From Rotaria macrura (lineage: Eukaryota; Rotifera; Eurotatoria; Philodinida; Philodinidae), in assembly GCA_900239685.1 (NCBI GenBank), contig OENT01000041.1, forward strand, positions 1 to 64,000: 64,000 nt of DNA, in the 5' to 3' direction. Shown here piece by piece: positions 38,901 to 49,276 of the stretch. Position 1 is the first letter of the stretch. Each line of letters begins with the position of its first letter. The translations under genes and the position numbers were made by a program. The notes under the pieces were generated by a model. The model made no database searches, had not been told where the DNA came from, and saw only the letters and a program-made list of their open reading frames with translations.

Positions 38901-40433
38901 ATAGGTTTTAGACATAGAAGTGAATTGAATAACAGAATATGTATTCAATGTTGATGCTTTTGATAAAGTTTACTAGTAATCAAAGTTTTGAATTTTACAT
39001 ATCATGTCGAATACAGTCTCGTATTTTGTTTTTCTTTATTGATATTAAGAACATTCTATATTTACTCATGCCTATTTTTAATGAGAATATATATATATCG
39101 TAGTGAATTTGAGCAAAATTCTATAGCATCTTGTCTCGCTTGATTCAATTGTTCATTTAGTTACGGAAATATGCCAATTGAAATAATGTTTGTGTTAATC
39201 AATAGTAAATAGAAATCTCACATTTCTAGTTCTTGTCAACAATATACTTATTATATTAATATTGACGATAAAAGTCTGATTCAATTGTAGGAAAAAGCAT
39301 TCCTATAGTAAGTTCTTTATTGAAAATATTTCCTAATAGCATTGTTATTGAACGATTCTTGAATAGTGACGGAGAATTATGTCTTAACTATTGAATCAAG
39401 TTCGAATGGAAATAACATCTAGTCAGTAGTTTGTTCGTACTTCGATACATATTTCTTTGTCGTCATTAGTCTATTTATCAATTAAAAATGACGTGGGTGT
39501 ATTTCCATCTGGTGTTACGATGTCAGTAATGATAATGAAAATCTTTCCACTATCTCATATGAAGGAAAATAGAACTATTATAAACGTTTCTGATTTTCCA
39601 CGATCGATCAAATCTTTCTTGTGTTTATATTTATCTGAAGAAAAAAATTGAACAAAACATTACCGAACTTAAACATCTGCATTGATTTTTATCTAAAATT
39701 TTGCTCCTTATTACTAATGATTATTATCTACTGTTATTGCAAAAACAAGTAATCTGTAATTAATGAATTCAATAACTAACAGTTTTCTTATTCCGAAAAA
39801 GAATTGCCTTGAATACTTACTATGTTTTTCTTTACATTCTCAATTCAATACTTAGTTTGACAATAATGTTAGTTTATCTTCTATCAACTTGATTATCTAT
39901 ATCACTCAACAAATCGAATAAAGATTAAAAAACAACAGCTTCCCTAGAATAAATACAATCAATATTATTCATGGAAAATAATCAGTTCGAAAGCCTACTT
40001 TAGATTCTATTCAGGCAAAGAAAATATTTAGATTTGATTATACTGCATTAGGTGGCATTTTAATAAATCAAATAAGTTTACAAGCCAAAGAAATATGTTT
40101 TTGAGGAATAATAATCGTTGAAAAACATTAATAATCAATAATTTGTGTCATTACTAATGCTGATCTTTTGTTTTATAGATTGCTTTTTGCTTATCATCAT
40201 ATCTCAACTGTAATCTTTGTATTTTGTTTGTCTAAAATGATTTAGATAATCGAGTGTTCTGTTTTCTTCATTGTCATTTATTAATATTGATGAGCTTAAA
40301 TTTATATCTGATAGACTACGCATCTAACTTCTCATTCTTCAATATAAGCAAAAAGAAAAGCATTCGCTGATGATGAGCATGGCGCAAATAAAAGCAATAA
40401 AATAAAAAGTAAATACAAAATAAAAACTAATGA
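35964..40433. other. 4.5 kb without a recognised gene
   Basis: AT-rich sequence with the P4HA 3'-UTR at its left edge. No exon chain or RNA gene was recognised. The only compositional outlier is 38277-38382, with a G-rich run GTGGGAGGGGTGGCG and a small hairpin GGGGGT-N9-ACCCCC near 38346-38366. This recalls the G/C-rich ends of the element at 53172-53511 and the GGGAGGGGTG near 53562, so it may be an old element fragment. Confidence 0.4.
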
Positions 40434-41450
40434 TTACATCCTTTTCGGGTCAAAGACTAGAGGAAAGAAACGACTATTTAGAGGTTCTCCACGAGCAATC
40501 TTCGGTATCCCATGTAAAAGTGGTTCATCGGTATTACTTCGGGTACCTTCAACAAAATAATTGAGCACAGCTGCACGACGTGGTGTTGATGTACGATTAG
40601 GAAACGAACCATGAACAGTAAGAGGATGATGAAAAGATGCATGACCCTTTTTAAGTAAACCTGGCAGTGGTTGAAATTTTTTCATTTCATCATTTGTCAA
40701 GATTTTTTTAATGCTTTCCATATCGTTAAAATCCATGTCAGTTATTGGTAATGGCACCTCTTTACCATTTTCCATACGATGCCACCGATGCGAACCTGGA
40801 ACATAGTGAACTGTTCCATTCTCTTCTGTTTGATCATCTAATGCAATATGTACTGTAATGTGTTGCATTGGTGCAGTACGTGTCCAATATGAATAATCTT
40901 GATGCCAAGCAACTTGTCCACCATAGTATGGTGGCTTAGCAAAAAGTTGATCATGCCAAAATTGAACTGGTAATAGAATCTGTTTTGATGGATGAAAAGA
41001 AGCAAGCAATTGTGATGCAGGTACAGTTATGGTTGGTATAAAAATTAAATCATGAAATAATGGTGATACTCTCCAATGACCTAACATGTGTGTAAGAACA
41101 TTGTTTGGATCAGTACTTTGATTTGAGTGATATTCATATAGAAGATTTTTCTCTGGAAAATCTAAACGATGCGAATCATTTCTCCCCTGTGAGTGTTGAT
41201 GATTGTCATTCCATAGAAGAAATTTTTTATATTCATCTATAATACGATTACATTGTTCATCGGTTAATACACGTACTTGTGTTAAATATCCATTTGCCTT
41301 ATAAAATGCTATTTGATCTTCAGATAATAAACAACGAGAATAATCATCTGGATTTACAGGTAAATGACCAAATAAATCACCGATAGGTTCCGATACATAT
41401 GATAAATCTGACACATCCGTTGTTTGCACCGGTATATTATTCGTTGTCAT
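40434..41450 (-). CDS. Phytanoyl-CoA dioxygenase (PhyH) family protein, intronless
   Basis: A single-exon protein of 338 residues belonging to the Fe(II)/2-oxoglutarate oxygenase PhyH family. The iron-binding HxD is in VAWHQDYSYW (about residues 195-204). The distal His is in HHPLTVHGS and the 2-oxoglutarate-binding Arg in RRAAVLNYF, about 90 and 105 residues later. An LSEDQIAFYKANGYL opening is typical of the family. There is no signal peptide or clear peroxisomal ending (it ends DPKRM). The substrate cannot be told; family members act on fatty acyl-CoAs, ectoine or other small molecules. It lacks introns while nearly all neighbours have many, which would suit horizontal acquisition or retroposition. 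The start follows a splice-acceptor-like TTTTATCTAG by 17 bases, so the mRNA may still be spliced or trans-spliced. Confidence 0.85.
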   Translation of the reverse strand: MTTNNIPVQTTDVSDLSYVSEPIGDLFGHLPVNPDDYSRCLLSEDQIAFYKANGYLTQVRVLTDEQCNRIIDEYKKFLLWNDNHQHSQGRNDSHRLDFPEKNLLYEYHSNQSTDPNNVLTHMLGHWRVSPLFHDLIFIPTITVPASQLLASFHPSKQILLPVQFWHDQLFAKPPYYGGQVAWHQDYSYWTRTAPMQHITVHIALDDQTEENGTVHYVPGSHRWHRMENGKEVPLPITDMDFNDMESIKKILTNDEMKKFQPLPGLLKKGHASFHHPLTVHGSFPNRTSTPRRAAVLNYFVEGTRSNTDEPLLHGIPKIARGEPLNSRFFPLVFDPKRM

Positions 41451-41475
41451 TACTTGAATCAGCTGACTAGATAAA
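41451..41475 (-). promoter_or_regulatory. Acceptor-like site upstream of the PhyH-family gene
   Basis: On the minus strand CGTTTTATCTAG ends 17 bases before the ATG. It looks like a 3' splice site in the 5'-UTR and is a candidate spliced-leader acceptor for this otherwise intronless gene. Confidence 0.4.
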
Positions 41476-41753
41476 ACGAAAAAAGAAAAAGAAAAAGTAG
41501 TAAAGAATAGATTATTTTTATATGAATCTTATCATTTTGTTGTAATTCTGATCAATTTTAATTCAAAACAATGAAAGGATATTACATGAATTGTTGCACA
41601 GCATCACTGAAATGTTACGTAATGAACAGATAAACAGGAAAAAAAAACAAAAAAAGCATGCACGAAATGAAAGAATAGTTCTATGAACAAATCACAGTAA
41701 AGTCAGTTTTTAAAAAGGACTGTTCAGTATGCGGCTTTCCTGGTTTTGGTTTT

Positions 41754-42781
41754 CTACAGTTTAATTTGTTTATTGCCAGAGTTTAATAAACGATCGACAT
41801 TACTTAAAACTGTTTTTCTTAATCCTCGCCCAGTTTGTACTGAACTAGATGAATTTATTATCGATGTCATATCAAGTTCATTTTCATCTGAACTATCAAT
41901 ATAATGTGTATCACAAAAACTTGATACATCATCATATTGATGTGGCTGACTAGCATTTTGCTTATTATTATTATTATGATCGTCATCATTATCATCATCA
42001 TCATCATGTTCAATGTCATTGGCGTCATGTGCTATTAAACCACATTTATCCGTTAGTTCATCATGAGATGATGATGTTGTAATACCTATTGTATTTAAAA
42101 CAGTTTCAGCTGTTTTAATTGGAAAACTTTTCTGACTACTTGTTGTTGATGAATTACCACTTGCTGAAGAAAAATGATAATGACGTATAGAATCACCACT
42201 ACGACGTGAATTATTATTATTATTATTCATATTCAATCTTCGATTATTCATCGGGGAATTTTGTTCTTCTGTCAAACTTCGATATGAAGAATTATATTGT
42301 TTGCGGGTTATTTTATCTGAATCATTATTTGTAGACGTTAAATATGGCTGCTGCTGTTGTTGTTGTTGTTGCAATACGGTGACTGTAGGTGATACTGTTG
42401 TGTAAGATGTTGCGTTTGTAAATGATCCATTTTCACATGAATTTTGGGATAAAGAATATGATGCAATACTTAAATTTGACAATGATGCACTATCTTCAGA
42501 CATGTTAAATAAATTCGTCAATGAATCAGACCGTTGTTTAGGAACAACTGACAAAGAGTAAATACTTCCTATTTCACTTAAATCACTAGTTGATCCGGTA
42601 AATGATACTATAAAAAAACAAGAGGAACAGCAGGAAACTATTATTTTTACTTTGAACTTGAAGAAAAGAAAGACCAATTCTAGTTACTTGATTGACGTGA
42701 TGATGATGATGGAGTAGTGTACTCTTCCATTTCGAGATATGTTGGTGAATGTGGAGGAAGAATACGACGTTGAAACTTCAT
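41754..42781 (-). CDS. Ser/Asn/Gln/Asp-rich disordered protein, unrecognised
   Basis: Two exons. The first (42781-about 42688) encodes MKFQRRILPPHSPTYLEMEE and a Ser-rich end. A short intron with acceptor TTTTTTTATAG follows, then the long exon (about 42609-41754) beginning ISFTGSTSDLSEIGSIYSLS. The protein is low-complexity throughout: a run of eight Gln, runs of Asn, an Asp-rich tract (DDDDDNDDD) and many Ser. The likeliest folded or conserved bits are the N-terminal SDLSEIGSIYSLS and the C-terminal RGLRKTVLSNVDRLLN. I do not recognise the family. A scaffold or trafficking adaptor is conceivable but unsupported. There is no signal peptide or membrane segment once the intron is removed. Confidence 0.55.
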
Positions 42782-43292
42782 CTTACTTTTTCTTTTTTTT
42801 TCTTTATCTATTGTACTCGTAATTGTCGTTTCTTTTTTTTTTATCGCTCTTTTTGTATTGTACTATGAGTTAAATGCATGTATTCGTTCACTTCACCTTT
42901 GTTTATACGAAGGACGTTGAATATTGAATCGTTTATTCGTTAGTTTCCTTCGACTTTTTCTCCTTCTCTAATAAAAATCCAATAATATGGGTGTACTTGC
43001 TGCTATTGTTGCTGTTGTATTTTATTTAGTTCGTTGTCATCGTGGTTAATGCAAATATAGAGAAAATGAGAGAGAGGGAGAGACACAGAGAGAGAATAAG
43101 AGAAGAAGTAAGGATGACTAAGCGTAGAAAGAGAGGAGTCAAATATTTTCCTTTGACTCGACCGATACGATAACAGTGCAATATGAGAAAGAGTGTGTTT
43201 GGCAGACGGAAAAGACGATGCGAGAATGAGTTATATACGCTAACCTCTATGGCGCTGTCGACCTCGTTCTTTTGACAAGGAAAAAAAACTAC

Positions 43293-43331
<39 letters not shown>

Positions 43332-43728
43332 CGTCACTCAATTTCTCTTTTCTTTGAAGTATTGAAAGTATTGTTTGAGCGTACGTCCTCTTGCAATTTA
43401 TTATGATTTTCTCTTGCATATTTCTCTGCGTTCTGTATATTTTCTTGTATGAATACAGGCACAAAAGAAACATAGAGAATATAAATGAGTACAAGAAAAA
43501 GAAGACTGGATTATAAATCAGTCAAACAAGAAAATGATACAAATGCACATACATAAACACAACATGTAAATGAACGCAAAATATTTAAGAACAACACGTT
43601 TTTCGGTTGCTTTTTTACAATAGGAATGGTAAAATTCAACGGATCGATAAAACGAACAAGAAAAAACAGAAATCGGTATATATTAATATATATATATATA
43701 TACGAATAATCGATAGGCATTATTCGAC
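42782..43728. other. Intergenic, simple repeats only
   Basis: Purine-rich and pyrimidine-rich tracts, a GAGAGAGA stretch near 43070-43100, an ACAT/AT microsatellite at about 43291-43331 and an AT run at 43686-43702. No gene seen. Confidence 0.5.
43291..43331. repeat. ACAT/(AT)n microsatellite
   Basis: Tandem CATA units grade into a pure AT dinucleotide run that ends at ACGTC. Simple sequence, likely polymorphic. Confidence 0.9.
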
Positions 43729-44657
43729 TTAGAGGTCTCGTTCGAGAAGCGAAGCAAATTCTATAAGAAAAACAAAAACAAAACATGATATTATTCATTA
43801 GAAACTATTTTATCATAGTCTATAAAGTTTCTTGAAACAAGACAATAACAAGTCATGAATGTTTTATGTCATACCTTCAATAGATATTTTTCCATTGCCA
43901 TCTCGGTCGACTTGAGCAATCATGCGACGAATCTAAACACGATAGATTATTCATTTACACGTCGCATAAATAATCATGATTAACTTCGTCATTAGAATAA
44001 TTTCTTCCAAGTCTAGCTAGAATAAGTTTTAATTCGTCAGCTTCTATGTAACCATCATGATTATGATCGAACCGTCGAAATGCCTCGAGAATTTCGGACC
44101 GTGAAAATTTTTTAAAATATGAATCAGCTACCACTTCAACGAATTCGTCGAATTCAATGCTGCCTAAAATATGAATAAAAACAAAGGAACAAAAATAAAT
44201 AAATAAGCGATAAGAGAATATCTTCTCTTTTTTGGCTTATCCTTTTTTCAGCACAAACCATTTTCTAAAACAATACAAAAACATAAGTAAAAACTGCTAA
44301 TGACAGTGATTGATAGTGAATTTTTTTACTATCTATATCAATTGCTGCAAACATCTGTCGTGCTTCGTGATCAGTTACGTGCACACCTAATGCACAAAGT
44401 GCCTGTTTCAATTCAGGTAATGATATACAACCACTATGATCTGTATCAAATAAATCGAATGCTTGTTTAAGTTCTACATAGTAAAATTAAACATTAAATT
44501 TCCTTGTTTGTTTCCTGATCAATCATACAGTCTACTTACCTTTTGTTTGACTTGAAGTTAACTTCCTTATTTTCTTGTTCTATAGAATAATTATTCAATT
44601 AATTTAATTCAATAAATATAATATATAGAGAAAATGAGATAGACCTACGTGAGACAT
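43729..44657 (-). CDS. EF-hand calcium-binding protein, calmodulin/centrin-like
   Basis: Small six-exon gene. Exon 1 is only ATGTCTCAC (44657-44649). Then come NKKIRKLTSSQTK, an exon with ELKQAFDLFDTDHSGCISLP (about 44473-44333), the long exon SSIEFDEF...HNHDGYIEADE (about 44164-43990), IRRMIAQVDRDGNGKISIE (about 43935-43882) and a last exon ending EEFASLLERDL (to 43729). EF-loops 1 (DTDHSGCISLPE), 3 (DHNHDGYIEADE) and 4 (DRDGNGKISIEE) are canonical. Loop 2 (DIDSSIEFDE) appears two residues short at an exon junction and should not bind calcium well. Total length of ~155 residues is that of calmodulin or centrin; the short basic N-terminus leans to centrin. The precise target is unknown. Confidence 0.8.
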
Positions 44658-44682
44658 GGTCGATCGAAATAGTGAAGTTAAT

Positions 44683-44696
44683 CTGAAAAAATAAAA
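44683..44696 (-). promoter_or_regulatory. Strong acceptor upstream of the EF-hand gene (candidate trans-splice site)
   Basis: On the minus strand TTTTATTTTTTCAG ends 25 bases before the start codon. This is the best-looking 3' splice site found in front of a first exon here, and no donor is known upstream of it. Confidence 0.5.
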
Positions 44697-46603
44697 CTCT
44701 CGATCATTCTCTATCGAGCCTTAAATGCAAACGAAAATTTGTACTTTTGTGCAAATACAATATTTACTTCTAAAAAATGAAGTATACGAAAACGTGTCAG
44801 TTCTCTTGCGCTTTTCGTTCGCTTTTTTTCTTACTACTTTGCAAGCATACAAACTAAAAAAATAAGCAAAGACGAAGAAAAAAGGATACGCATAATGGCC
44901 CTTTTTACTGGAATAGATAAACGGAAGGGAACTATTCGTCCTGTCTCTTTACAGAAGTTTGCCAAGCTTCAGTACTATTTTCTTTTTGTTCTCATGTTTC
45001 ATTAACTTATGCGTTGAAATGTCGAATGTCAATATAACGAGGACACATTCTATACCCTTATAATTCGATTCGAAATCAGAGGTGCACGGCCTACTCTCTT
45101 GCGCGTACTGCTGTATGGGAAGAGTTTGAAAATTTGTCAATATCCGGAGAAATGTTTTCAAAAAATATTTTTCCTTGCGAGGAAAAAGTTCAGTCTTTCG
45201 AACGAGTCTTGGTTTATTTATTATGTATACATCGAGAAGATCTTGCAGCTTTTATCTTCTTTTATTTTCGTTAAACTTTGAAAAATTTACTCATTTCTTT
45301 CTCGGAGTGTTACTATTTGTACACTTTCTTTACGTTGATCATGTCTTTCTGTGTCAAGTGATTGTTATTGTTTTTTCAAACATACATTGCAATCGAAAAA
45401 TACTCTTGTTTTTTTATTTTTTATTTCATACGAGGAAAATGTGTCGCAAAAATTTTTCAGCGTGAAGAAGTTTTTCATTTTCGCGTCAAACTCTGCACCT
45501 CTCGTCAAAATACTGAGCAAGCATACACATATTGTTCTATTGATTTCCACTATATACGTACTCGATAAAGTAGTTATATTTATAATAGTTAAATGAAATA
45601 TCTCTCTTAATCATATCTAATAAACATTAAGATGAATAAAAATTTGTTAAAAGATTTGAATACAAATAAAATCCTCTGTGATGCTTATCTCACGGCATCT
45701 TACCGTTAGAATAATCTACAATGTTATTGTTTGTACCTGACTCCACTTTCCAATGATCAATGTGAAAGTCAATAAACAATGTTCATATATATATATATAA
45801 AGTGACGAATAATTAATGATATAACCACCTCCTTCATTTTTTTTTGTTGAACAAGAGTGACATTTTGTAGATATTCCTCGGAGAGAAAAACTTGCGTGTT
45901 ATAAAAATGGGATAGAATGAAAAGAGGCGATACAGACAACTTGATTATCGATTTTAATTTTCTTGTTGTCAGTATACAAACGTAACTTCATACTTGATTA
46001 CAAAAAGTATTGCCATAGAGGAATACATAATAAATTGACTAAAGTCACATTTTCCAATGGTAATTAATCTTCTGTAACCTAAACAAAAGTTAGAGAAGAA
46101 TAGTAACCGATTGAATTCTTTCCAATCTATCACTTTCTGGTTGATCATTCATTCGATCGAATATCTCACAAGATAATGGAATTGTCGGTTTTAAGACGAA
46201 AAGTACTTGATCTTAAATTAGATATACTTCAAAGTATACTTCTAGAAAATTTGGAAGTAAAAATAAACCAACAGAGATAAATAGATAATACTGAATTTTT
46301 AAATATGTTACTTCTTGTCAATATCTTTCTATATTGACTATTTTCAATGAATCAATCGATCTTTCTGTTTCTCTATAGAAGACAAGCTAGAATTTCTGTT
46401 TAGCTCATCCATCAACTTCAATGGCATTCTCTATGGAAAAGAGATACACAGTGACAATAGTGTCACTTGTTGTCTATGATCTATCAAGTTTAAGACTACG
46501 TACACACTGTTTTGATCGAATGTCAGATAGACAGCAGAGCATCAATTATACATATATACATATATGTATATATATCTATGCACATCTATCGTGAAGAAAC
46601 TAG
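44697..46603. other. 1.9 kb intergenic, no gene recognised
   Basis: Short open frames (for example around 45099-45600) are Phe/Ser/Lys-rich products of AT content, lack domains and overlap each other in several frames. An AT run lies at about 45784-45800. The right edge is the promoter of the following TATA-driven gene, including a TATATGTATATATATA tract near 46553-46576. Confidence 0.45.
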
Positions 46604-46611
46604 TATAAAAA
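46604..46611 (+). promoter_or_regulatory. TATA box of the unrecognised two-exon gene
   Basis: TATAAAAA sits 51 bases before the ATG at 46655, which predicts transcription starting near 46634 and a very short leader of ~20 bases. No acceptor-like tract precedes the ATG. Confidence 0.55.
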
Positions 46612-46654
46612 CACTTGACGCACAATCTTTTTATCGAACAAGCAGCAAAAAACT

Positions 46655-47129
46655 ATGGTACTACATGGCAAAGACAAAGCTCTTGAACTAATTCCCAAAT
46701 CGTCAATTGCTTTTATTAGTAAAATAACCAATGTACAACGTGGTATTTCATCAGTGACAATGCCGCCTAGAGATCATTATACATTAAAGTTCGATCATAA
46801 AGATCTGCGAACATTACGAGGTCGTGTTTATGATACGATGATTGATTTTGAATATTCTCAAGTAAATATGTTGTAATGAAATTCTCTACTACAAACAGTT
46901 GTCTCTATTTACTATTTAGCTTGGAGAAGGTATACTCCCAGCAACAAATGATATTCATCGTGGAATTCGTCGATGTCAAGTTCAAATACCAACGATCGGC
47001 CATCTTTATGTTGCATGTCTCAATGATAATACAAAAGAAATCAATTATTTAATAGAACTTAATCGATTTGAAGCTGATGATATAGTCAAACGTTTGAATA
47101 TTGCAACAAATAACAATTCGAAAAAATAA
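46655..47129 (+). CDS. Unrecognised two-exon protein (~142 residues)
   Basis: Exon 1 (46655-46861) starts MVLHGKDKALELIPKSSIAF and ends with Gln at donor GTAAATA. The acceptor TATTTAG leads to exon 2 (46920-47129), which starts LGEGILPATNDIHRGIRRCQ and ends NNNSKK. The frame is kept across the 58-bp intron. The predicted protein is compact, with mixed strand and helix composition and two Cys. It has no signal peptide or membrane segment. I do not recognise it. The short intron, TATA box and clean frame argue for a real gene. It converges on the DNAJC9-like gene, 218 bp from its stop. Confidence 0.6.
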
Positions 47130-47347
47130 GACTCCTGCGTTCGTTTTTTTTTCACATCTATTTATTCATGAATAAAGAGTGTACATCGAGGGAAGAAAAA
47201 AAAAATATTCTAATTTTCAATGCTCTTGTTTTGTTTTCGTTCATCTGACAAAAGCCAAATTAATAATACGTATTGATTGTTTTGCTTAATATGTAATAAG
47301 TTTTTTCTTTTTCGTTTGGTCGTAAATAAATCTGAAGTATCTTGTAT

Positions 47348-48875
47348 CTAATATGATATTTTACGTTTCTTGTTACTAGTCGCAGTTCGTCGCGTTTTTT
47401 TCATTGTTGTACCATGTTTTTTCGATACATTCTTTCGTTTTGGTTGTTCATCTTCATCATCAGTTAATGTTTCACTCGTATCAACATCATCGTCTTCATC
47501 TTCTTCATCATCAGTTTTCGCAGCACGTTTTCCATGATTATTTATCGTAGATTTCTTTGATTTATTATTATTCAATGAACTTGAACCACGTTTTTTATTT
47601 CCATTGTTGTTTTTAGAACCATACTTCTCTAAAAGTTGATCATAAAAATTTGAACTAGCTCGTTGTTGTTGACGCATTTGTATAGCACGTTCAAGACTGG
47701 CATCGTCATTACCAATATTAAGTTCTTTCATTAATTTTTCAGCTTCGGCTGCTTCCTTCGTTAACTATTAGCATATAAATATAATATGAATTAAAAAAGA
47801 AGAAAAACAAACACGAAGAAAATTAGTTTTTACTTTTTTATGTCGTTTATTACGTTTAGCTTTTGTTTCTTTAGTATAAGCATCAAATGCAGGTACATCA
47901 TTATCTTCAATCATTTGATCAATCATCGAACGTAAACGATCTTCATCTTCAAGACATGTTAGAAGATGTCGTTCAAATATTTTATCCATATCACCAACTA
48001 CTTCAAGATATATTCGTTTTAAATCATTTTTTTCTTCATCAGAACCTAAAATTTAATCCAGAGAATAGAAAGACAATTAGTCGTTTCTTACGAGTGAGTT
48101 TATAGCCTTTGGGAAATTCCCTAACTGAAATTTCTATTACTTTTATTCCGTCTGATTCTAGTACCAGAGTCTAATGAAGGACGTGTCAGTAATTCATTTT
48201 TCTTTTAATTGAAGGCATGCCTTTCAACGAAGATTTTACAATTATGGAAATACGAGCATTTTCTTCGTACCTTTGTATTTATTTTCAAATTCAATAAGAT
48301 CATTTTTCGTAACTTTGCGAAACATTTTTTTACAATAATCATACCAATCATTGATGCCCATAGTTAAATCATCATCATCCATAGCACCTAGAAAAATTTA
48401 TATGAACAATATTTTGTCCGAGATGAATAATAATTTACTCTTTTTTTACCCGTATCGTCGTAGATTTTGCGTTTTTCATCTTCTGAAAGAATGGCATAAA
48501 TTTTACCGATTATCTGAAATTTTGTTTTTGCCTCTTCTTTTTGATCAATATCCGTTCGATCTGGATGATAACGAAGAGCTAATTGCCGATAAGCTTTCTT
48601 TACTACAACGATGAAAGATGATTATATTACAAAAAAATCTACTTTCAATTATTGCTTAGGCTTTCACGCCAAGAAAAATTCAATCATACTCCTATTTATT
48701 ACTTATGTCATTTCCTTTGTATTCGTTCACTCGAAATATAATCAATATCTAATTCGAATAATAAAATCATACCTTGAGCATCAGTCGCTGTTCGATGAAT
48801 CGAAAAAATCTCGTACAGATTCGATGTTTGAAAATGTTGCTGGCATTCTTGTGCGAGACCACGTTGTACTGGCAT
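47348..48875 (-). CDS. DNAJC9: DnaJ homologue subfamily C member 9 (DNAJC9)
   Basis: Exons on the minus strand are about 48875-48775, 48602-48450, 48388-48272, 48044-47835 and 47766-47348. The J domain spans the first two: NLYEIFSIHRTATDAQ, then YRQLALRYHPDRTD, with the HPD motif that stimulates Hsp70 ATPase, and GKIYAILSEDEKRKIYD. The following NDWYDYCKKMFRKVTKNDLI, FENKYKGT, VGDMDKIFERHLL and VPAFDAYTKETKAKRNKR match DNAJC9 along its length. A Lys/Ser/Asn-rich, acidic-then-basic tail (DEEDEDDDVD, KNVSKKHG, NKKRKISY) is longer than the vertebrate one and could serve nuclear import. DNAJC9 is a dual histone H3-H4 chaperone and Hsp70 co-chaperone in the nucleus. Confidence 0.93.
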
Positions 48876-48885
48876 AATTATTTTA

Positions 48886-48900
48886 CTAGACCAATGAATA
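48886..48900 (-). promoter_or_regulatory. Acceptor-like site 10 bases before the DNAJC9 start
   Basis: On the minus strand TTTATTCATTGGTCTAG ends 10 bases before the ATG. It is a weaker tract than the others but in the same position relative to the start, so another candidate spliced-leader acceptor. Confidence 0.35.
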
Positions 48901-48942
48901 AAGAATAGAAACAAGAAATGATTGTGTGAATCGTGTTTGTAT

Positions 48943-48990
48943 GTATATATATATATATATGTACGTATGTGTATCTGTATATATACTGTT
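48943..48990. repeat. TA/GTATGT microsatellite between divergent genes
   Basis: GTATG and TA dinucleotide runs lie in the ~400-bp space between the DNAJC9-like gene (minus) and the MATH/BTB gene (plus). Confidence 0.8.
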
Positions 48991-49276
48991 TTTCTTCTTC
49001 CTTTAACAAAATTTGACAGATATAAATAGAATAATTTTACCCAATCACTTTTTAAATATCAGCTGTGTAGAAGGTTGAAGAACAATTTTTTATTAGTTCA
49101 AGTACTCAACCAATCAGTCAGAATTTTGGTTTAAAAGAACTAAAATAGAAACAAAAAAAATAAATAATAATAACGTCTCTAGGGACAAACATTAGAAGGA
49201 AGCTTTCTTTGCTTTATCTATCAGAATGATTTTTCAAATGACATAAGTGATAAAACGAATATTACACATAGAAATC

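Noticed and set aside
43026..43798. Tyr/Ile/Cys/Ser-rich minus-strand frames
   Set aside because: They run through AT, GA and ACAT microsatellites and change with repeat length.
45099..45600. Cluster of short plus-strand frames
   Set aside because: Phe/Ser/Lys-rich, in three overlapping phases, without domains or splice chain.
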